Positions 25,723 through 34,467 of a DNA stretch of 64,000 bases are shown here, in pieces (within the stretch, counting starts at the first letter, position 1; the number at the start of each line of letters is the position of its first letter). The position numbers and the translations under genes were made by a program. The notes beneath the pieces were generated by a model. The model made no database searches and was not told the DNA's origin. It saw nothing but the letters and a program-made list of their open reading frames with translations. The DNA is taken from NCBI RefSeq assembly GCF_024298825.1, contig NZ_CP101153.1, positions 2,604,001 to 2,668,000 of the forward strand, in the 5' to 3' direction. This DNA comes from Haloglomus salinum (GTDB lineage: Archaea > Halobacteriota > Halobacteria > Halobacteriales > Haloarculaceae).

Positions 25723-26769
25723 TCAGATGTCGAGCGGGTCGTCACAGCGAACGACGGCCGGGTCACCGCCCGCGAGTTCCAGGCCGCCGCCGAACGCTGC
25801 CACGAGGTCGCGGTTCGTCCGCAGGTGGTCGGTGAGCCGGCGGGTCGTCAGGCGGCCGCCGGCCAGCGCCAGCACCACCGCGAGCTGGTCGGCCGTATGG
25901 CTGTCGACGGCCGGCCCCTCCTCGGCCGTCCCGCCCGCCCGCCGGAATCGGTCGAACGCGCCGACGGCATCGCCGGCCACCTCCTCCATCGGTTTGCCCT
26001 TCTCCCCGAGGCCCGTGAAGCCGGCCCGGCCGTCCGTGCCGTGGGCCACCACCGTCAGGACGGCGCCCGGGGAGTCGGTCTCGACGTACTCGGGGTGGGT
26101 TCCGACCGGGAGCGGGGTCAGGTCGCGGAGCGACTGGCGGGCCGCCCGGGCGCCCCGCTCGGCCACATCGGCATCCACGAGGGGCTCCGCCGCGACGGCG
26201 TGGACGTCGAGCCGCTCGGTCGGTCCGATGTCCCGGAGTTCGAGCGGCTGGAGGTCGGCGCTCCCGAGTCGGAAACTGGCCTCGCCGCCGCCGGCTGGGT
26301 AGAACCCGTGCCGCGAGACGGCTACGCGGGCATCGAGGCCGGCGCGGCGTGCGAGCGGGAGCTTCACCTGCCGGTAGTGGTCGGTCGTGGGGGCCCACTT
26401 CACGTCCGTGCCGCCGGTTGCACGCACGACGAGGTCCTCGCCCTCGTCGAGGGCAGCCGAGAGCGGTACGAGTGCATCGAACACCAGCAGCACACTCCCC
26501 GCCGTCCCGATATCCACCTCGTACTCCCCCGGGTGGACGGGTCCGGGCTCGAACGTCAGCGCCTCCGAGCCGTATTCTGCGTCCGTCACCTCGGCGTCGC
26601 AGGCGGCCGCGACGGCCTCGACCGCGGCGAGGTGCTGTGATTTGAGCCCCGGTTCCGGGCGGTCCCCTCGGATGCCGGTCATCTCGAATGCACGGCCGGT
26701 GACCGCCGAGAGTGCGAGCGCCGTCCGGAGGAGCTGACCGCCGCCAGCGCTCCCGTCGAGGTCGAGCAT
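25723..26769 (-). CDS. rtcA: RNA 3'-terminal phosphate cyclase
   Basis: 348 residues. Converts RNA 3'-phosphates to 2',3'-cyclic phosphates with ATP. Signatures: MLDLDGSAGGGQLLRTALALSAVTGRAFEM at the N-terminus, ETGLKSQHLAAVEA-type segment (PGLKSQHLAAVEAVA), GTAGSVLLVFDALVPL, the RtcA motif RHGFYPAGGGEA (family RGxYPxGGGxV, with His for one Gly-side residue) and SHTADQLAVVLALAGG containing the nucleotidylated His. The start is MLDLDGS at 26769; the longer frame would overlap the divergent gene. Confidence 0.93.
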   Translation of the reverse strand: MLDLDGSAGGGQLLRTALALSAVTGRAFEMTGIRGDRPEPGLKSQHLAAVEAVAAACDAEVTDAEYGSEALTFEPGPVHPGEYEVDIGTAGSVLLVFDALVPLSAALDEGEDLVVRATGGTDVKWAPTTDHYRQVKLPLARRAGLDARVAVSRHGFYPAGGGEASFRLGSADLQPLELRDIGPTERLDVHAVAAEPLVDADVAERGARAARQSLRDLTPLPVGTHPEYVETDSPGAVLTVVAHGTDGRAGFTGLGEKGKPMEEVAGDAVGAFDRFRRAGGTAEEGPAVDSHTADQLAVVLALAGGRLTTRRLTDHLRTNRDLVAAFGGGLELAGGDPAVVRCDDPLDI

Positions 26770-26873
26770 ACCGGCCGTGGGCGCCCGCCCGGCCTCAACC
26801 CTGCGGTGGCCCGTCACGGGCTCCCACGGGTCGCGGTCGGCAGGCACTCGTCGCTCCCGGTCGAAGACGGGGC

Positions 26874-27584
26874 ATGGACAAGCAGTCACTCCGCAAGCGG
26901 GTGTGGGACGCCCTCGAGGACGAGGGAGCGGCCCGGTTCCCGTTCCCGCCGCATGGTCGCATCCCCAATTTCGCGGGTGCCGACCGAGCGGCCGAGCGCC
27001 TCGCCGAGACCGACGCGTGGCGCACGGCCGAGACGGTGAAGGCGAACCCGGACGCCCCCCAGCTTCCGGTCCGCCGGGCCGCGCTCCGGGCGGGCAAGAC
27101 CGTCTACATGGCGGTCCCGCGGTTGCGTGACGAGCGGTGCTTCCTCGAACTCGACCCCGACGCGCTGGATGATTACGACGCAGCCACGACCGTCAGCGGC
27201 ATCGGCGAGCACGGCCGGCAGGTCCCCCCCGACGCGATGCCCGACATCGACCTCGTCGTCTCGGGGAGCGTCGCCGTCTCCGAGTCGGGCGCACGGGTCG
27301 GCAAGGGCGAGGGATTCAGCGACCTGGAGTGGGCCGTGCTACGGGAACTGGGGCTGGTGGACGATGGAACGCCCGTTGCGACGACTGTCCACGAGTTGCA
27401 GGTGCGCGAGGAGGACTGGGCGACCGACGCCCACGACGTGCCGCTGGACCTCGTCGTCACGCCCGAGCGGACGGTGGAGACGGGGAGCGTGGGGAAGCCG
27501 AGGGGTATCGACTGGTCGTTGCTCTCGGAGACAGATATCGATGAGATGCCCGTACTCGGGCGGTTCCGGGACGGTAGCGACTGA
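26874..27584 (+). CDS. 5-formyltetrahydrofolate cyclo-ligase
   Basis: 236 residues; converts 5-formyl-THF to 5,10-methenyl-THF using ATP. Seen: KQSLRKRVWDALEDEGAARFPFP near the start, ANPDAPQLPVRRAALRAGKTVYMAVPRL, PDIDLVVSGSVAVSESGARVGKGEGFSDLEWAVLRELGLVD with the conserved GKGxGxxD loop, and TTVHELQVREE plus PLDLVVTPERTV. Starts 104 bp from the divergent rtcA. The longer upstream frame is Arg/Pro-rich and rejected. Confidence 0.9.
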   Translation: MDKQSLRKRVWDALEDEGAARFPFPPHGRIPNFAGADRAAERLAETDAWRTAETVKANPDAPQLPVRRAALRAGKTVYMAVPRLRDERCFLELDPDALDDYDAATTVSGIGEHGRQVPPDAMPDIDLVVSGSVAVSESGARVGKGEGFSDLEWAVLRELGLVDDGTPVATTVHELQVREEDWATDAHDVPLDLVVTPERTVETGSVGKPRGIDWSLLSETDIDEMPVLGRFRDGSD

Positions 27585-27598
27585 TACCGGACGGGCGG

Positions 27599-28453
27599 CT
27601 ACTTCTCCCGGACGACGACGAACTCCGCGAGGTCGCGCAGGTAGTCGACCGCGCGGGAGTCCCGATGGGTCGCGGTGTCGAGCGCGGCGAGCGCGGCGTC
27701 GGATTCGTCCCGGGCGCGCTGGTTGGCCTGCGCGGGCGAGAGGTCGGTCACCTGGACGATGGAGGGGCGCTCCATCTCGGCGTCCTGCCCCGTGGGCTTG
27801 CCGAGTTCCTCGGGGTCGGCCGTCTCGTCCAGCACGTCGTCGCGGATCTGGAAGGCGACGCCGACCCGTTCGGCGTACTCGCCGAACGCCTCGACGCGGT
27901 AGGGGTCGGCGTCGGCTGCGACCGCGCCGAGTTCGGCGGCCGCGCGGAACAGCGCGCCCGTCTTCCGGCGTGCGAGGTCCATGTACTCCGCTTCGTCGCT
28001 CGGTATCGCGACGAGTTCGGTGGCCTCGCCCATCCCCAGCTCCACCATCGCCTCGGCCACTATCTGCATCGCGTGCTCGTCCGCGGAGAACAGGTCGAAG
28101 GCCTCGCCCAGCAGGCCGTCGGAGGCGATGATGGCCGGGCCGTGGCCGAACGCGACGTGGGCGGCGGTCTCCCCCCGGCGCAGGTCCGACTCGTCGATGA
28201 TGTCGTCGACGACGAGCGAGGCGTTGTGGACGAGTTCGACCCCGACGGCGAAGTCCACGGCGACCGAGTCCTCGGCCAGCGGGTCGCCGCCGGCGGCCTC
28301 GCAGGCGAGCATCGTCAGGGTGGGGCGGACACGCTTGCCCCCCGACAGCGAGACGTGCCGGACCTGGTCGGCCAGCGCCGACGGCTCCACCCCATCGAGG
28401 ACGGCCTCCAGCCGGTCCTCGACCAGGCTCCGCCGACGTTCCAGATACTCCAT
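27599..28453 (-). CDS. idsA: Short-chain/geranylgeranyl polyprenyl diphosphate synthase
   Basis: 284 residues of the trans-prenyltransferase family, providing C15-C20 diphosphates for archaeal ether lipids and quinones. The aspartate-rich motifs are DDIIDESDLRRG (first, residues about 82-93) and DDVLDETAD (second, about 210). GGKRVRPTLTMLA binds IPP. The MEYLERRRSLVEDRL start at 28453 fits; the 29-residue longer frame reads through the spacer. Chain length cannot be read with certainty: the residues before the first DDxxD are VELVHNASLVV. The gene is somewhat shorter than typical IdsA (about 350). Confidence 0.88.
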   Translation of the reverse strand: MEYLERRRSLVEDRLEAVLDGVEPSALADQVRHVSLSGGKRVRPTLTMLACEAAGGDPLAEDSVAVDFAVGVELVHNASLVVDDIIDESDLRRGETAAHVAFGHGPAIIASDGLLGEAFDLFSADEHAMQIVAEAMVELGMGEATELVAIPSDEAEYMDLARRKTGALFRAAAELGAVAADADPYRVEAFGEYAERVGVAFQIRDDVLDETADPEELGKPTGQDAEMERPSIVQVTDLSPAQANQRARDESDAALAALDTATHRDSRAVDYLRDLAEFVVVREK

Positions 28454-28629
28454 CACCAGAAGAGAGGCCCGGAGCCCGGAAGTACGTGACGGAGTCGGGC
28501 ACCCGCTCGGGTACCGCCTCCCGCTCCGCGGTCCAACCACGGGGGTCGTTTACCCGGAGCATCCCGGTACCTCGCCAGGCTACGTATCTAGTGTCAAGAC
28601 ACTCCCCCATCGCCCCCTTCCGTTCGGGT

Positions 28630-28953
28630 ATGTTCACGTTCCAGCCCATCGTGCTCGCGGCCGCCGTCACCGGCATCCTCGCCGCGGCGGTCTTCCTCTC
28701 GGTCGCGGTCGTCGCCTGGCTGCGCGGCGGCAGGTCGCGAGGCGCCGCTCGACGACTCGCACCGATGACGGTCATGCCCGCCGTCGCCGCGTTCTTCCTC
28801 TCGTCGCTCGTCATCGCCGGGACGCTCCCGGCCGCCGCGCCGCTTGCCGGTGTCATTCTCGTGACCGGCGGACTGGTCCCGCCCATGCGGTCGCTGTGGC
28901 GGACGCCCCCGGAGCCGCGGACCTCGCGGCGGACGGCCCACACTGCCGACTGA
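28630..28953 (+). CDS. Small membrane protein of unknown function
   Basis: 107 residues with two or three helices: PIVLAAAVTGILAAAVFLSVAVVAWL, MTVMPAVAAFFLSSLVIAGTLP and LAGVILVTGGLVP. The tail is basic (PPEPRTSRRTAHTAD). The ATG at 28630 places the first helix at the N-terminus. No family recognised. Confidence 0.6.
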   Translation: MFTFQPIVLAAAVTGILAAAVFLSVAVVAWLRGGRSRGAARRLAPMTVMPAVAAFFLSSLVIAGTLPAAAPLAGVILVTGGLVPPMRSLWRTPPEPRTSRRTAHTAD

Positions 28954-29099
28954 GGCGAGGCCGACGCCATCTGTTGCTGCGAGCAGTTCTCCTCGACACG
29001 CGGCCCCGATACGCGGGACCGCGGCCCGTGCGTGACCTTCCTGCCAGTGCCACCGCTAGTCGGGCGGCGAAAGAAAGGAACGAGTGGGACGGTGACCGG

Positions 29100-30068
29100 C
29101 TACAGGTTCGGCGCCTCGCCGCCGAACTCCTCGATGAGCTCGGGGACGACGTCGAACAGGTCGTCGACGATGCCGTAGTCGGCGAGGTCGTAGATGGGTG
29201 CGTTCGGGTCCGTGTTGATGGCGACGATGGTGTCGGCGCCCTTCATGCCGGCGACGTGCTGGACGGCGCCGGAGATGCCGATAGCGATGTAGACGTCCGG
29301 CGTGACGACCTTGCCGGACTGGCCGACCTGCCGGTTCTTCGGCAGCCAGCCGTTGTCCACGATGGGCCGGGACGAGGAGAGCGTCGCGCCGAGCGTCTCG
29401 GCGAGTTCCTCGACGAGGACGAGGTTCTCCTCCTCCTCGATACCACGGCCGATGGAGACGAGCACGTCGGCCTCGGTGATGTCGACGTCGCCGCCGCCGA
29501 CCTCCTCGAAGCCGGTGACCTCGGAGCCGATGGCGTCCTCGTCGATGTCGACATCGACGGCACCGACCTCGGCGTCGCCGTCACCCTCGGCCTGGGGCCA
29601 TTCGGCCGGCCGGACGGTGAGAGCGTACTGGTCGGCCTCGACGTCGTACGTCGTCTCGACCTTGCCACCGTACTGCTCGCGGGTGACCTCTGTCGTGTCG
29701 CCGCCGTCGAGCGCGATGGCGTCGGTCACGAGCGGGAGGTCGAGGTCGTCGGCCACGGCCGGGGCGTAGTCGAGCCCGTTGACCGTGTTCGGCATGAGCA
29801 GCACGTCCGCGCCGCTTGCCTCGTACAGCTGCGGGATGGCCTGCGCGTAGACGTCGTGGTTGAACTCCTCGCCGTGGTCGACGGTGTGGATAGCGTCGAC
29901 ACCGTCACGGTTCAGGTCGTCGGCGAACGAGTCCACGTCACCGGAGATAACACCGAGGTGGAGTTCGCCACCGAGTTCGTCCGCCAGCTCGCGCCCGGCG
30001 GTGATGACCTCGTAGGAGACGTCGCGGAGCTCGCCGCGCCGGTGCTCCGTAATCGCGAGGACCGTCAT
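29100..30068 (-). CDS. etfA: Electron transfer flavoprotein alpha subunit
   Basis: 322 residues. With EtfB it carries electrons from acyl-CoA or other dehydrogenases to the quinone pool. The C-terminal FAD domain shows [71 protein letters not shown], the classical ETF-alpha signature. The N-terminal domain (residues 1-190) has the expected Rossmann-like pattern and a Glu/Asp-rich linker. Overlaps etfB by 4 bp (ATGA), so they are cotranslated. Confidence 0.96.
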   Translation of the reverse strand: MTVLAITEHRRGELRDVSYEVITAGRELADELGGELHLGVISGDVDSFADDLNRDGVDAIHTVDHGEEFNHDVYAQAIPQLYEASGADVLLMPNTVNGLDYAPAVADDLDLPLVTDAIALDGGDTTEVTREQYGGKVETTYDVEADQYALTVRPAEWPQAEGDGDAEVGAVDVDIDEDAIGSEVTGFEEVGGGDVDITEADVLVSIGRGIEEEENLVLVEELAETLGATLSSSRPIVDNGWLPKNRQVGQSGKVVTPDVYIAIGISGAVQHVAGMKGADTIVAINTDPNAPIYDLADYGIVDDLFDVVPELIEEFGGEAPNL

Positions 30069-30859
30069 CCCTCGACCACCCCCTTATCACGGAGGAAGTC
30101 AGCCAGCTCGCCCGCGGTCTCCTCGGGCGAGCCCTCCCAGAGGGTGGCGTCGCTCTCGGACTCGGGCTCGTACATCGACGTGCGGGAGACGTCGGACTCC
30201 AGCGTCGACTCGTCGAGCCCCAGGTCGCCCAGCTCCTGGACGTCGAGGGGCTTCTGCTGGGCCTGGCGGATGCCGCGCAGACTCGCGTAGCGCGGCTCGT
30301 TGATACCGGACTGGATGGTGAGGACGGCGGGCGTCTGCACGTCTGTCAGCTCCTCGATGCCACCCTCCAGCTCGCGGTGGACGTGTGCCACGCCGCCCTC
30401 GATGTCGAGGTCGAGCGTATTGACGACGGCGGCCCACTCCATGTCCAGCTTGTTCGCCAGCGCGACACCGGTCGCGCCGTTGGAGTCGTCGGCTGCCTGG
30501 ACGCCGGAGAAGATGAGGTCGGGCTCTTCCTCCTCGGCGACCGCGGCCAGCAGCTCGGCCTTGGCCTCGACGGAGAGGTAGTCTGCGCCCGCAAGGGAAT
30601 CGTCCCAGACACGGATGGCCCGGTCCGCGCCTTTCGCGAGCGCCATCCGGATGGTCTCCTCGGACCGCTCGGGCCCGATGGTGACCGTCACCACTTCCAC
30701 GTCGTCGTTCTCCTCACTGGTCTGGACGGCCTCCTCTACGGCGTAGTCGTCCCACTCGTTGAGGTCGTACTCGAGGTAGCTCTCGTCGACGTCGAGTCCA
30801 GAGATCTGGAACTCGTCCTCGACCTCGGCCACCTCTTTCACGGTGACGAGTATCTTCAT
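30065..30859 (-). CDS. etfB: Electron transfer flavoprotein beta subunit
   Basis: 264 residues, the AMP-binding partner of EtfA. Motifs: MKILVTVKEVAEVEDEF, YDLNEWDDYAVEEAVQ, VTVTIGPERSEETIRMALAKGADRAIRV, PDLIFSGVQAADDSNGATGVALANKL, and the ETF-beta signature region VLTIQSGINEPRYASLRGIRQAQQKPL. A TATA-like box about 34 bp upstream suggests a short leader or leaderless mRNA. No FixCX genes are present in this window. Confidence 0.96.
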   Translation of the reverse strand: MKILVTVKEVAEVEDEFQISGLDVDESYLEYDLNEWDDYAVEEAVQTSEENDDVEVVTVTIGPERSEETIRMALAKGADRAIRVWDDSLAGADYLSVEAKAELLAAVAEEEEPDLIFSGVQAADDSNGATGVALANKLDMEWAAVVNTLDLDIEGGVAHVHRELEGGIEELTDVQTPAVLTIQSGINEPRYASLRGIRQAQQKPLDVQELGDLGLDESTLESDVSRTSMYEPESESDATLWEGSPEETAGELADFLRDKGVVEG

Positions 30860-30889
30860 GCTAGTCGTTACAACCCAGCAGTCGTTGGT

Positions 30890-30897
30890 GAATAAAC
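30890..30897 (-). promoter_or_regulatory. etfBA TATA box
   Basis: Minus-strand GTTTATTC, centred about 34 bp before the etfB ATG. It is the only AT-rich box in the spacer. Confidence 0.5.
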
Positions 30898-31004
30898 GTT
30901 TCCGAACGGCCCGAGCAGCGTCGCCGTTGGCCGGCGATATGAGGGCTGTTCAAGCTGATTCCGATCGCCACGCCCCACGGTGTCGGCAAGATTCGCCCGG
31001 GCTG

Positions 31005-32246
31005 TCACTCCTCGTCCAGTTCGGTCACGTCCTCACCGGGAAGGCTGATGAGGTTCTCCCGGCCGATACGGAGCTTGTCGATGCGGTCCGCCTCGTCCAT
31101 CGCGGACAGCAGCTGGGACACCTTCGCGTTCGACCAGCCCGTTTCGGAGACGATGTTGGCCTGTTTCATCCGCCCGCCGTTGCGTTCGAGCAACCGCTCG
31201 ACCCGCTCCTCGTCGCTGAGAAGCTCCGTGTCCGTCTCGGTGTCGTCCGGTGCCTCCGCGTCTTCAGCGGCGGCAGCACCGCCGCCGGCCGCTCCCGCTC
31301 CGTCCCCAGCACCTGTCTCGGTATCGCCGGCCGCGCCGCCATCGTTTCCACTCTCCGACCCCGCCGGTGCGGGGCTGTCGTCGTCACGCCGTCGCTGGAG
31401 CACGAGCAGCACGGCACCGACCAGAAGCAGCCCGCCGATTCCGCCGACGACGAGCAGCTCGGCGGGGAGCGGCGAGCCGGGTGTCGGCGTGGCTGTCGGC
31501 GTCGGCGAGCCGGGTGTCGGCGTGGCTGTCGGCGTCGGAGCCCCGTTGCGCTCGTAGGTCGCCGCCACGTCCCCGGGTTCGAAGGTCGCCGGGCCCTCCC
31601 ACCGGAGAACGCCGGCCCGCGGGGTGGTCGTCGCCGTGAAGACCCCGTATCCCCGTGGGGGACGGATCTCGAGCGTCTGTCCGGCCGCCAGCCCGGGGAG
31701 CCACGTCCCCTCGCTCGTGTTGAACGCGGAGCCGAACCGGAGTCGGTCGTCAGTCCCCCGTGCGAAGCCGGTCCAGGTGAAGTTCAACGTGAGGTGCCCG
31801 GCCGCGGTCCCGTTCTCCCGTTCGACGACTGTGGCGTTCCGCTCGACCGCCCGGATGGACATCGACCGGTTGACCGTCGCGTTGGCTTCGCGGTTGGCGC
31901 GCCGGAACGTCGTGACATCGAATCCGACATCCGCGTCACCGCGTTCGTATCGGCGCGCGAGGTCTTCGAAGGCGGCGCGGTCGCTCTCGTTCTCGAGGTC
32001 GAACGCCGTCACGACCGACCATCGTGCGTCCCCGTTCGGCTGGAGCTGTACGACGAGCGTGGTCCCGTCGCGGGGTGGCGTCTCCGACTGGACCGCGGCG
32101 ATATCGGCCGAATCGGTGTCCAGGACGGGGCTCGCAGGAGCCGGTGCTGTCGCCGTGGCCGGGGCGGTCGCAGCGACAACGACCATCGCGGCGAGGACGG
32201 CGAGGGCAAGCGTCGGCTGGAGGGCGGCACACGACCTCGCCCGCAT
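31005..32246 (-). CDS. Membrane-anchored regulator with C-terminal winged helix
   Basis: 413 residues. Signal peptide (LQPTLALAVLAAMVVVAATAPATA), an extracellular beta-rich domain (residues about 35-220, TTLVVQLQPNGDARWSVVTAFDLENESDRAAFEDLARRYERG; several NxS/T sites), a Thr-Pro linker with PTPTATPTPGS repeated twice, a transmembrane helix (LLVVGGIGGLLLVGAVLLVL, about 257-276), an acidic low-complexity stretch, then a winged helix (RVERLLERNGGRMKQANIVSETGWSNAKVSQLLSAM) inside. Matches haloarchaeal DUF7345/DUF7343-type proteins as I recall. Likely senses something at the cell surface. The ATG at 32246 starts a clean signal peptide. Confidence 0.8.
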   Translation of the reverse strand: MRARSCAALQPTLALAVLAAMVVVAATAPATATAPAPASPVLDTDSADIAAVQSETPPRDGTTLVVQLQPNGDARWSVVTAFDLENESDRAAFEDLARRYERGDADVGFDVTTFRRANREANATVNRSMSIRAVERNATVVERENGTAAGHLTLNFTWTGFARGTDDRLRFGSAFNTSEGTWLPGLAAGQTLEIRPPRGYGVFTATTTPRAGVLRWEGPATFEPGDVAATYERNGAPTPTATPTPGSPTPTATPTPGSPLPAELLVVGGIGGLLLVGAVLLVLQRRRDDDSPAPAGSESGNDGGAAGDTETGAGDGAGAAGGGAAAAEDAEAPDDTETDTELLSDEERVERLLERNGGRMKQANIVSETGWSNAKVSQLLSAMDEADRIDKLRIGRENLISLPGEDVTELDEE

Positions 32247-32270
32247 ACGGTGCGGGTGGCGGTGGAGTGG

Positions 32271-32284
32271 GGAAAACGCTTTCC
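32271..32284 (-). promoter_or_regulatory. Palindromic box before the membrane regulator
   Basis: GGAAAACGCTTTCC, an imperfect palindrome centred about 31 bp before the ATG, at TATA-box distance. Closely resembles the perfect palindrome TGGAAAGCGCTTTCCA before purL. Confidence 0.4.
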
Positions 32285-32424
32285 ATCGGGGAATGAAACG
32301 TCTCCGCGCCGGATGAAACGTCTCAGGCCTGCTGCACCCGTCTCGTGTCGCCGTTGTCGGTGCCGCGGGCTTCCCCTCGGACGCGACGGACGACTTTTTA
32401 CTCCCTGGGTCGGAGGGGTGTGAC

Positions 32425-33822
32425 ATGAGCGGTCCCCGTTCCCTCCACGCGCCTGCTATCGCGGCCACGCTGGTGCTCGCGGCCGCGCTGGTGCTCGCTC
32501 CCGTCGCGGGACTCCCCGCTGTCGGCGGGACCTCCGCCACTCCGTCCGTCCCGACCCCGGCGCCGGCCCCACCGTCGGATGCGCCTCAGACGGTCGCCGG
32601 TGGTGACTACGCCGACACGCGTGCTGCCGACGCGCGGCTGCCGGCAGCCCTCCGCGAGCCGGTCCGCTCCGAGCGGAACACGACCGCGTATCTGACGCTC
32701 GCGGCGGACCTGGAGACCCGCCAGTTCGGGACGGCCACGTTCGACGTGGGCGGTGCCGTCGCGACCGACGGCGGTTCGACGCACTCGACCTACGAGACGA
32801 CCTGGCTCCGGTCGTCGTTCACCGATGTCGGCGACAATCGAACGGAGCGCCAGCGCGTCGTCGAACGCAGTGCCGACCGGCTGGACGCCCGCATCACCGC
32901 CCTCGAGCGTCGCGAGAGCCGTGCACTCGAACGGTACAACAGCGATGCCATCTCCGCCCGGTCGTATCTGCGCGAGCTGGCCGCTATCGACCGGGCTGCA
33001 GGGTCACTCCGTGAGGCTGTCAACCTCCTGCACACGTACAGCTCGGCGGTCGGACAGCCGGTCTCCGAGCGCCGTATCGCGGCCCAGAAGGTCCGTCTGC
33101 TGTCGCTCGAAGGCCCCGTCCGTGCCCAGGTCGCGGCGTCCATGTACGGGGACCAGCCGCCGACGCGGGTCTACATCGAGACCTCCAGCCAGGGCGTCAT
33201 CCTCGCCACCATCGACCGCGGCCCCTTCACGCAGGAGTACCTCCGGGAGGCGTACGTCCCGTCGGCTCGCGACCCCGATGGAACCGACCGGTTCGGGCAG
33301 AGCGGTGAGAAACTCGAGGCCGCCAGGGACCAGGCTGCAGCACTCTACCCCTGGGCCTTCGAGAACCAGGGCGGCACCTCCATCGGGACGTTCACCGGCG
33401 AGCCGTTCCTCTACAAAGCCGGCGTCTACTCCGTCCGTGTCGGGCATCCCCACGGGACGAGCCGGACGTACGACCTCATCACGTTCCTCGACGGTGGGAC
33501 CCGGGATGTCTTCCGCGAGATCCAGTACAAGGACCTCTCCGCCGTGCCGACGGTGTTCGCCGACGAGAACACCTCCGACGGCGTCCGCCTCGCCGTCGAG
33601 CGGACCAGAACCGGCGGCCCGATGCGCGTGACGGTGACGAACGCAGCCACGGGGGAACCGATTCAGGCAACCGTCCTCGTCAACGGCGAGCGCGTTGGAA
33701 CGACCGACATCGAGGGGGAGCGCTGGGTCGTCGCCCCCGGACCGACCGCGACGGTCACCGTCGCCTCCGAGGGGGCGAACGTCTCGACGACCGTCTTCAG
33801 CGACGGCGCGCCGACGGGCTGA
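32425..33822 (+). CDS. Secreted haloarchaeal protein with Ig-like end (DUF7094/7096-like)
   Basis: 465 residues. Signal peptide AIAATLVLAAALVLAPVAG, a Pro/Ala-rich linker, then a coiled-coil-rich region (residues about 140-200, RQRVVERSADRLDARITALERRESRALERYNSDAISARSYLRELAAIDRAAGSL) and a beta domain, ending in a carboxypeptidase-regulatory-like segment (PMRVTVTNAATGEPIQATVLVNGERVGTTDIEG). No C-terminal membrane anchor, so secreted or associated with the wall. Divergent from the membrane regulator, 178 bp away; the two may be functionally linked. Family number is from memory and uncertain. Confidence 0.65.
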   Translation: MSGPRSLHAPAIAATLVLAAALVLAPVAGLPAVGGTSATPSVPTPAPAPPSDAPQTVAGGDYADTRAADARLPAALREPVRSERNTTAYLTLAADLETRQFGTATFDVGGAVATDGGSTHSTYETTWLRSSFTDVGDNRTERQRVVERSADRLDARITALERRESRALERYNSDAISARSYLRELAAIDRAAGSLREAVNLLHTYSSAVGQPVSERRIAAQKVRLLSLEGPVRAQVAASMYGDQPPTRVYIETSSQGVILATIDRGPFTQEYLREAYVPSARDPDGTDRFGQSGEKLEAARDQAAALYPWAFENQGGTSIGTFTGEPFLYKAGVYSVRVGHPHGTSRTYDLITFLDGGTRDVFREIQYKDLSAVPTVFADENTSDGVRLAVERTRTGGPMRVTVTNAATGEPIQATVLVNGERVGTTDIEGERWVVAPGPTATVTVASEGANVSTTVFSDGAPTG

Positions 33823-33873
33823 GTCGGACACCCGCCCCGTAGCTTCTTGTCGGATGCCGGAACCAGACGTCCC

Positions 33874-34350
33874 GTGCCGCCGCGTCCCGACCGCGCCGTG
33901 TCACCCGTCCTCGGGTCCGTCCTGCTCGTGGCCGTCACCGTCAGCCTCGCCGCCGTCGTCGGGAGTGCCGTCCTGTCCGGGGCCGTCCCTGCGGAGCCAC
34001 CGCCACGTGCCACACTCGATTGCCGGGCCGACGCCGCCACGGACCGCGTGACCTGTGTCCACGGCGGCGGCGACCGCCTGGATGTGCGGGACCTCGATGT
34101 CCACATCACCGTGGACGGCGAGCCGCTGGCCTACCAGCCGCCGGTTCCGTTCTTCGCCGCGCGGGGGTTCCGCGCCGGCCCGACAGGGCCGTTCAACAGC
34201 GCTGCCGACCCCTACTGGTCCGCCGGCGAGTCCGCAGCCGTCCGGCTCGCAGGGACGAACCGACCCGGACTCACATCCGACGCCCGGGTGGGAGTCACGG
34301 TTACGGCCGGCGACCACGTGGTCGTGCGAGTACACACGACTGCGGGATGA
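33874..34350 (+). CDS. Archaeal type IV pilin-like protein
   Basis: 158 residues. The N-terminus RAVSPVLGSVLLVAVTVSLAAVVGSAVL is the haloarchaeal pilin (DUF1628-type) signature: a class III signal peptide cut by PibD followed by the hydrophobic assembly helix. The rest is a small beta domain with one Cys pair (LDCRADAATDRVTCVHGG). Start is ambiguous: GTG at 33874 gives a short leader typical of the family, TTG at 33847 a longer one. Genes for an assembly ATPase and platform protein are not nearby. It follows the secreted protein by 51 bp. Confidence 0.82.
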   Translation: MPPRPDRAVSPVLGSVLLVAVTVSLAAVVGSAVLSGAVPAEPPPRATLDCRADAATDRVTCVHGGGDRLDVRDLDVHITVDGEPLAYQPPVPFFAARGFRAGPTGPFNSAADPYWSAGESAAVRLAGTNRPGLTSDARVGVTVTAGDHVVVRVHTTAG

Positions 34351-34467
34351 TTCGAATATATCCATTTTATGCTCTCAATGTACGACCCTGTGATGTAGCA
34401 TCTTCAATTAACAAATTATTGGGTGGTGAAGGAAAGTTTTCGCCGATGAATGCCGGTTGTCGGGGCG

